Positions 61,001 to 64,000 of a stretch of DNA of 64,000 bases are shown one piece after another. The DNA is taken from positions 1 to 64,000 of the forward strand of contig JBFWMD010000011.1 in NCBI GenBank assembly GCA_050251775.1, given 5' to 3'. Made by a program: the position numbers and the translations under genes. Under the pieces are notes generated by a model, which was not told the origin of the DNA, ran no database searches, and worked only from the letters and a program-made list of their open reading frames with translations. The DNA comes from Paucidesulfovibrio sp050251775 (GTDB lineage Bacteria; Desulfobacterota; Desulfovibrionia; Desulfovibrionales; Desulfovibrionaceae). Position 1 is the first letter of the stretch. Each line of letters opens with the position of its first letter.

Positions 61001-63659
61001 TCCATACGGCCGCAGGCGTCTGCTCCATGATGGCTTCCATTTCCAGAGCACGCCGTTCGGAGTCCTTCCGGGCCTGCTCCAGCGCCTCGGTGCGTTCGGC
61101 CACCAGCGACTCCAGATCCTCGTTGCTGCGGCGAAGAACCATTTCCGCCTGCTTCAGCTTGGTGATCTCCGTGTAGGTGAGCACCACTCCGTCCACAGAG
61201 CCATGCACGCCGTGATACGGGAAGACATGCTTGATGAAGCTTCGCCCGTCCGCGCCATAGACCTCGCGCTCGGTTTCCTGGCTGTCCCGCAGGACCTGCT
61301 CCGCGTCGGCCAGCAGGTGCTCGTCGCGCACCCGGGCCTTGATCTCGGCCAGGGGGCGGCCCTGGTCCGAGGGGATCAAGTGAAAGAGCTCCGCAGCCTG
61401 GGGAGTGGAGCGCATCACGCAAAAACGTTTGTCCAAAAAAATGGTGGGAACGTTGGTGCTGCGCAGCAGGTTTTCCACAAACCCGTGCGCCTGGGCCAGT
61501 TCCTCCACCTTGGATGTCAACTCCTCGTTCAGGGACTGCAATTCCTCGCGCGAGGCGTCCATTTCCTCGTTTGAAGACTGCAACTCCTCGTTCATGCTGG
61601 TAAGTTCTTCATTTGAGGCTCGCAACTCCTCATTGAGGTACTCGTATTCCTCGATGGCCGTCTGCAATTGTCCGTGCGCCAACTGAAGTTCGTCCTCGTA
61701 GCGCATCACGAGACTGCTCTCCGAAAGGCGGTCACACTCGCCGACGACTTCCTCGCTGTGCTGCGCCACGCTGTCCTTGAAGATCACAAGATAGGCCGAA
61801 ACCTGATCGTCATGCAGGACGGGATCCACGCAAACATCCACGAAGCGCCTCGGACCACCGGAGAGCGGCACTCCCCGCGCCATGGCAGGCTTGAGCGTGG
61901 CGGACACGGACTTGAACGCGGAACGCAGATGAAGCCGAAGCTCCTTGCGGACCAGCTTGAGCAGTTGCAGGCTCGGCTCGCCGGGAGAGAGCGTCAGAAA
62001 CGGCTGCGTGTTCCCGCCGAGGTGCAGTATCCGCAGTTCCGGACTCACCAGAACGGAGGGCGGGTCAAAATGCCGCAGCAACGCCTCGGCTGCGATCTCT
62101 GCGGGCTTCGCCACCTGAGCGCGGACGGGGGCCTCGGGGACCCCGGGCAGCGTCATGGCCCTGCGCAGGGCCATGGCACGGCGCAGACCGGGATTCTCGG
62201 CGCTGGCCCGGCTGCGGAACAGCCGCCACTTCTTATCAACGGTCTCCAGTTGTTTCGCGCCCAGGTCCAGATTTTCAGCCGACCCGAGCAGCAGGTAGCC
62301 GCCGGGGGTCAGCGCGGCGGACAGCAGCGAAAGCGCCTTTTCCTGCAGTGCCGGAGTGAGATAGATCAGCAGATTGCGGCAGAGAGTCAAATCGATGTGC
62401 AGAAACGGAGGATCCTGGAGCAGGTTGTGGTGGACAAAGACGACGCGCTCGCGAAGCTTCGGGGAGATGACCCCCGTGCGACTGGAGCGGGAGAAATAAC
62501 GTTTGAGAAATGCCTCGGGAACGGTTTGCAGCTTCCGAAGAGGATAGGCCCCCTTGCGCGCGATCTCCACAGCCTCCTGGTCGATGTCTGTGGCAAAAAT
62601 CTTGAAACCGCAACGGATCCCGGACTGCTCAATGTAATCATCCAAAAGCATGGCCACGGTGTAGGCCTCTTCGCCCGTGGAGCACCCCGCTACCCAAATC
62701 CGGACGGACTCTCCCTCGGCACAGGCGGAAAAGATCGACGGCAACGTCTTTTCCCGAAGCAGCTCAAAGGCGTCCGTGTCCCGAAAGAAGGAGGTCACGC
62801 CGATGAACAACGATTTGAAAAGCCGGACACACTCCTCCGGATTCTTTTCCAGCTCCTGATAATAGGCCTCAAGCTTCATGTGCCCCGTTAAAAATTTGCG
62901 CTTGCTGATGCGCCGGGCAATGGTGCTGGGGCGATATCCGCACAGATCCTGCCCGGTCCGCTGGTGCAACAGCGTCAGGATATCCTTGATCAGGTGTCCC
63001 TTGGGTTTGCCCTGTTCGGAAAGCGGCGGGAGCTGGGATATCTTGATGCCCAGCTCTTCCAGAGTAAGCACCGCGTCCACGGATCCGGACTCCAGGGCGG
63101 TGTGGGGCATTCCGGAATGCAAGGCCGTGGACGGCTCCTGCACGAGAACAAGCCCGCCGGCTCGGGCCAGTTGCACGGAACCGTTCGCACCGTCGGAACC
63201 GGAACCGGAAAGGATTACACAAGTAGCGTTGACGCCCTGGTCGCGGGCCAGGCTGCACAAAAAGCGGTCGATGATCCTGTAGGAGAGGTCCTGGCCCGGC
63301 GGCACGAGCTTGAGCACGCCGCGTTCGACGACCACGTCACGCCCGGAGGGGACCGTGAAAACCACCCCCGATTCCAGGGGAGTAACCTCCTCCGCCTGGC
63401 GCACGGGAAGGGAGGTGAAGCTGGCAAGCACTTCGGCCATGCGGCTTTCCTTGTCCCTCGGCAGGTGCGTGATCACGATGATGGCGGCCCGCAAGGTGGG
63501 ATCGATGAACCGGAACAGCGTGCGCAGTGCTTCTATTCCGCCAGCAGAGGCTCCCAGCGCGACCACCGGAAACGGCAGCAACAATCTCTCGTCAACGGTG
63601 TCGTTTTGCCGCTCTTTGGCATCCGCAGTTGAGGATCGCGACAAGTTACGGGCGCACAT
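58056..63659 (-). CDS. Giant CheB-CheR-PAS hybrid sensor histidine kinase
   Basis: The protein has 1867 residues. Order: CheB methylesterase (about 30-215; Ser38 in GASAGG, His65 in ITHLP, Asp156 in SGSGSDGANG), CheR methyltransferase (about 225-480; IWVAGCSTGEEAYTVAM), a coiled coil built on repeated S-N-E-E-L/M, and about six PAS domains. Histidine kinase (FLANMSHEIRTPLNG; NLVGNAIKFTESGG; DTGIGIPDDK; GAGLGLAIVK) and a C-terminal receiver (ILVAEDERVS; CILMDIQMPELNG) follow. All catalytic signatures look intact. No signal peptide or membrane helix is seen, so it is cytosolic. Two PAS units are near-copies. ATG 63659 has GGGAG six bases upstream. Confidence 0.93.
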   Translation of the reverse strand: MCARNLSRSSTADAKERQNDTVDERLLLPFPVVALGASAGGIEALRTLFRFIDPTLRAAIIVITHLPRDKESRMAEVLASFTSLPVRQAEEVTPLESGVVFTVPSGRDVVVERGVLKLVPPGQDLSYRIIDRFLCSLARDQGVNATCVILSGSGSDGANGSVQLARAGGLVLVQEPSTALHSGMPHTALESGSVDAVLTLEELGIKISQLPPLSEQGKPKGHLIKDILTLLHQRTGQDLCGYRPSTIARRISKRKFLTGHMKLEAYYQELEKNPEECVRLFKSLFIGVTSFFRDTDAFELLREKTLPSIFSACAEGESVRIWVAGCSTGEEAYTVAMLLDDYIEQSGIRCGFKIFATDIDQEAVEIARKGAYPLRKLQTVPEAFLKRYFSRSSRTGVISPKLRERVVFVHHNLLQDPPFLHIDLTLCRNLLIYLTPALQEKALSLLSAALTPGGYLLLGSAENLDLGAKQLETVDKKWRLFRSRASAENPGLRRAMALRRAMTLPGVPEAPVRAQVAKPAEIAAEALLRHFDPPSVLVSPELRILHLGGNTQPFLTLSPGEPSLQLLKLVRKELRLHLRSAFKSVSATLKPAMARGVPLSGGPRRFVDVCVDPVLHDDQVSAYLVIFKDSVAQHSEEVVGECDRLSESSLVMRYEDELQLAHGQLQTAIEEYEYLNEELRASNEELTSMNEELQSSNEEMDASREELQSLNEELTSKVEELAQAHGFVENLLRSTNVPTIFLDKRFCVMRSTPQAAELFHLIPSDQGRPLAEIKARVRDEHLLADAEQVLRDSQETEREVYGADGRSFIKHVFPYHGVHGSVDGVVLTYTEITKLKQAEMVLRRSNEDLESLVAERTEALEQARKDSERRALEMEAIMEQTPAAVWIARDCEARTILGNQASYQLLRMAPGSNVSRSQPDVPYVAMRGGREVPAEELPLQRAARGEVVVGEEIDLVFGDGEVRTILGNAGPLLDTKGKSYGSVGAFLDITALKRAQEEASRWQQVFARADFGLAISRVADNTLLSVNPSFARQRGYEPEELVGQPVLSVYPEESRAELRTTVAELDVSGHGIFESWHMRRDGSVFPVMVEITVLQDDAGHPVQRVAYCLNITDLKHAREEARRWQYVFEHAEFGMAISRVESNTLISVNPAFARQRGYEPEELVGASVARLFPEEVFASAFEEIKRVQEKGHGTMESFHQRKDGSTFPVLLDITILLDKQGEPVSRVVYALDISDRVQAEKALRESEVKFRTVADYTFDWEYWRSQEGGVVWISPSCKRVTGYAVEDFLKDPQLIQRIVHPDDRALFVDHLENVESVPASSANLDFRILRRDGQEVWISHHCVGLLNAEGTPLGWRISNRDITDRKHAELAALSWAKFPEENPSPVLRIGADTRITHANRASRMFLESYDTAVGQELPGFLARHIDQAKRIGKPLHVELPLGERVLDLTFTPVAGQDYLNIYGEDITERKKGELAILAARDAAQAANMAKSEFLANMSHEIRTPLNGVLGMLHLLKEGVTPEEQISYSSMAHDSACRLLSLLNDILDFSRMEAGRISLNNAPFRLKDVFDSVTNVFRLASQAKRLELECRIETQNPCKLVGDEARLRQILFNLVGNAIKFTESGGVTVDGWTRPVAGDADRLHLYVRVSDTGIGIPDDKINHVFQRFTQTDASYNRQYEGAGLGLAIVKRLMEVMEGDIAVESNLGQGTSIYLHIPLNVLPQSSAATTGRVAEFGTDFAPLRILVAEDERVSRIAIRALLDRLGHEVVTVNNGREVVEALRRDPFDCILMDIQMPELNGVETTEQIRAMSSAPDRSGVWIIALTAYALTGDRERFLAIGMDDYISKPVQLDKLTEVLRRAALRRGRP

Positions 63660-64000
63660 GGACATCTCCCGAACCGTAAAGGCCAACAACCAATAAAGCC
63701 TACGCTAACATTCCAACAATTTTCAATATCATGTTCTCCCATAAAACCAACGGGGCTTCAACCAGAAAAGGAATTTCGACCAGCCCCTTTCGATCCGGGC
63801 ATACGCGAAAAAATCTGCGGCAGGTTGCGGGACAGCGACGGAACATAGAGGAATTCAAGATGGTTCACGGACTGACTTCGCGCCGCCCTTCCGAATCCCG
63901 CTCCTCCGGGCAATGTAAAAAAATACTCGCGCGTCATTGCGAGATGGGGCGCGGCTGCGCAAAGGGGGAAAGGGAGATATGGAGAAAGGGGAAAAGGCTT
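63660..64000. other. Region upstream of the giant kinase, to the window edge
   Basis: About 340 bp with no firm gene. The part near the kinase start is AT-rich and may hold its promoter on the minus strand, but no clear -35/-10 pair stands out. A short plus-strand frame from ATG 63860 (GAGGAA upstream) stays open to the window edge, but its Arg/Lys/Gly-rich translation is not convincing. The last 60 bases are strongly purine-rich on the plus strand. Confidence 0.4.

Noticed and set aside
63860..64000. Plus-strand frame with GAGGAA upstream, open to the window edge
   Set aside because: The translation is Arg/Lys/Gly-rich without pattern and only 47 codons are visible; it cannot be supported.

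Overview
The window looks like a chromosomal segment of a sulfate-reducing deltaproteobacterium of the Desulfovibrionaceae (Desulfovibrio or a close relative). The strongest evidence is a complete qrcABCD operon (menaquinone reductase of the periplasmic electron-transfer chain). Supporting evidence is a four-subunit 2-oxoacid:ferredoxin oxidoreductase, a clostridial/Desulfovibrio-type single-cluster ferredoxin, a flavodoxin under a Fur-like box, and GC-rich coding sequence throughout. I see no prophage, insertion sequence, integrase or CRISPR array. The content is mostly core chromosome with some lineage-specific genes.

Layout. 1-2.1 kb: signalling genes on the minus strand (a GGDEF protein cut by the window edge, an HDOD protein, a small HD-GYP-associated domain). 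2.1-7.8 kb: a Gdt1-like transporter, a DUF3859 protein, a 2-hydroxyacid dehydrogenase, dprA, cpoB and an unknown membrane protein. 7.9-15.8 kb: a tightly coupled chemosensory operon cheB-HEAT-cheR-cheW-cheY-cheA with no chemoreceptor gene. 16-18 kb: tRNA-Pro(CGG), a tiny Arg-rich protein, ferredoxin, and a lipoprotein plus NlpC/P60-like pair. 18.2-28.3 kb: rel, a peptide-binding lipoprotein, a SNF2 helicase, a membrane protein, and a MarR-MFS operon with a readable promoter and operators. 28.3-34.8 kb: a methyltransferase, ssb, a lipoyl-like protein, pilZ-motB-motA, purine nucleoside phosphorylase and a FlgO-type lipoprotein.

34.8-42.6 kb: a 2-oxoacid:ferredoxin oxidoreductase operon (order D-A-B-C), then a polar amino-acid ABC transporter operon that runs on into deoC and cbiC. 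42.6-43.5 kb: about 0.9 kb of lower-GC DNA with no credible gene. 43.5-49.5 kb: acyl-ACP thioesterase and qrcABCD. 49.6-53.7 kb: manC-rfbC (nucleotide-sugar supply), cvpA, mazG and an orphan gene. 53.7-58 kb: TPR proteins, a flavodoxin operon with a Fur-like box, and a periplasmic 5'-nucleotidase. 58-63.7 kb: one 1867-residue CheB-CheR-PAS-histidine kinase-receiver protein.

How the parts connect. Energy metabolism is represented by ferredoxin, flavodoxin, the oxidoreductase and Qrc. Motility and its control are represented by motAB, pilZ, the che operon, the FlgO-like protein and c-di-GMP-type domains. Two chemotaxis-like circuits are present: the six-gene operon, and the giant kinase that carries its own CheB and CheR domains. 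The least explained items are a possible 15- or 28-residue micro-gene with an in-frame UGA, a pentahaem QrcA, a palindrome over the transporter promoter, a 13-bp inverted repeat at the end of the giant kinase gene, and two unassigned intervals.
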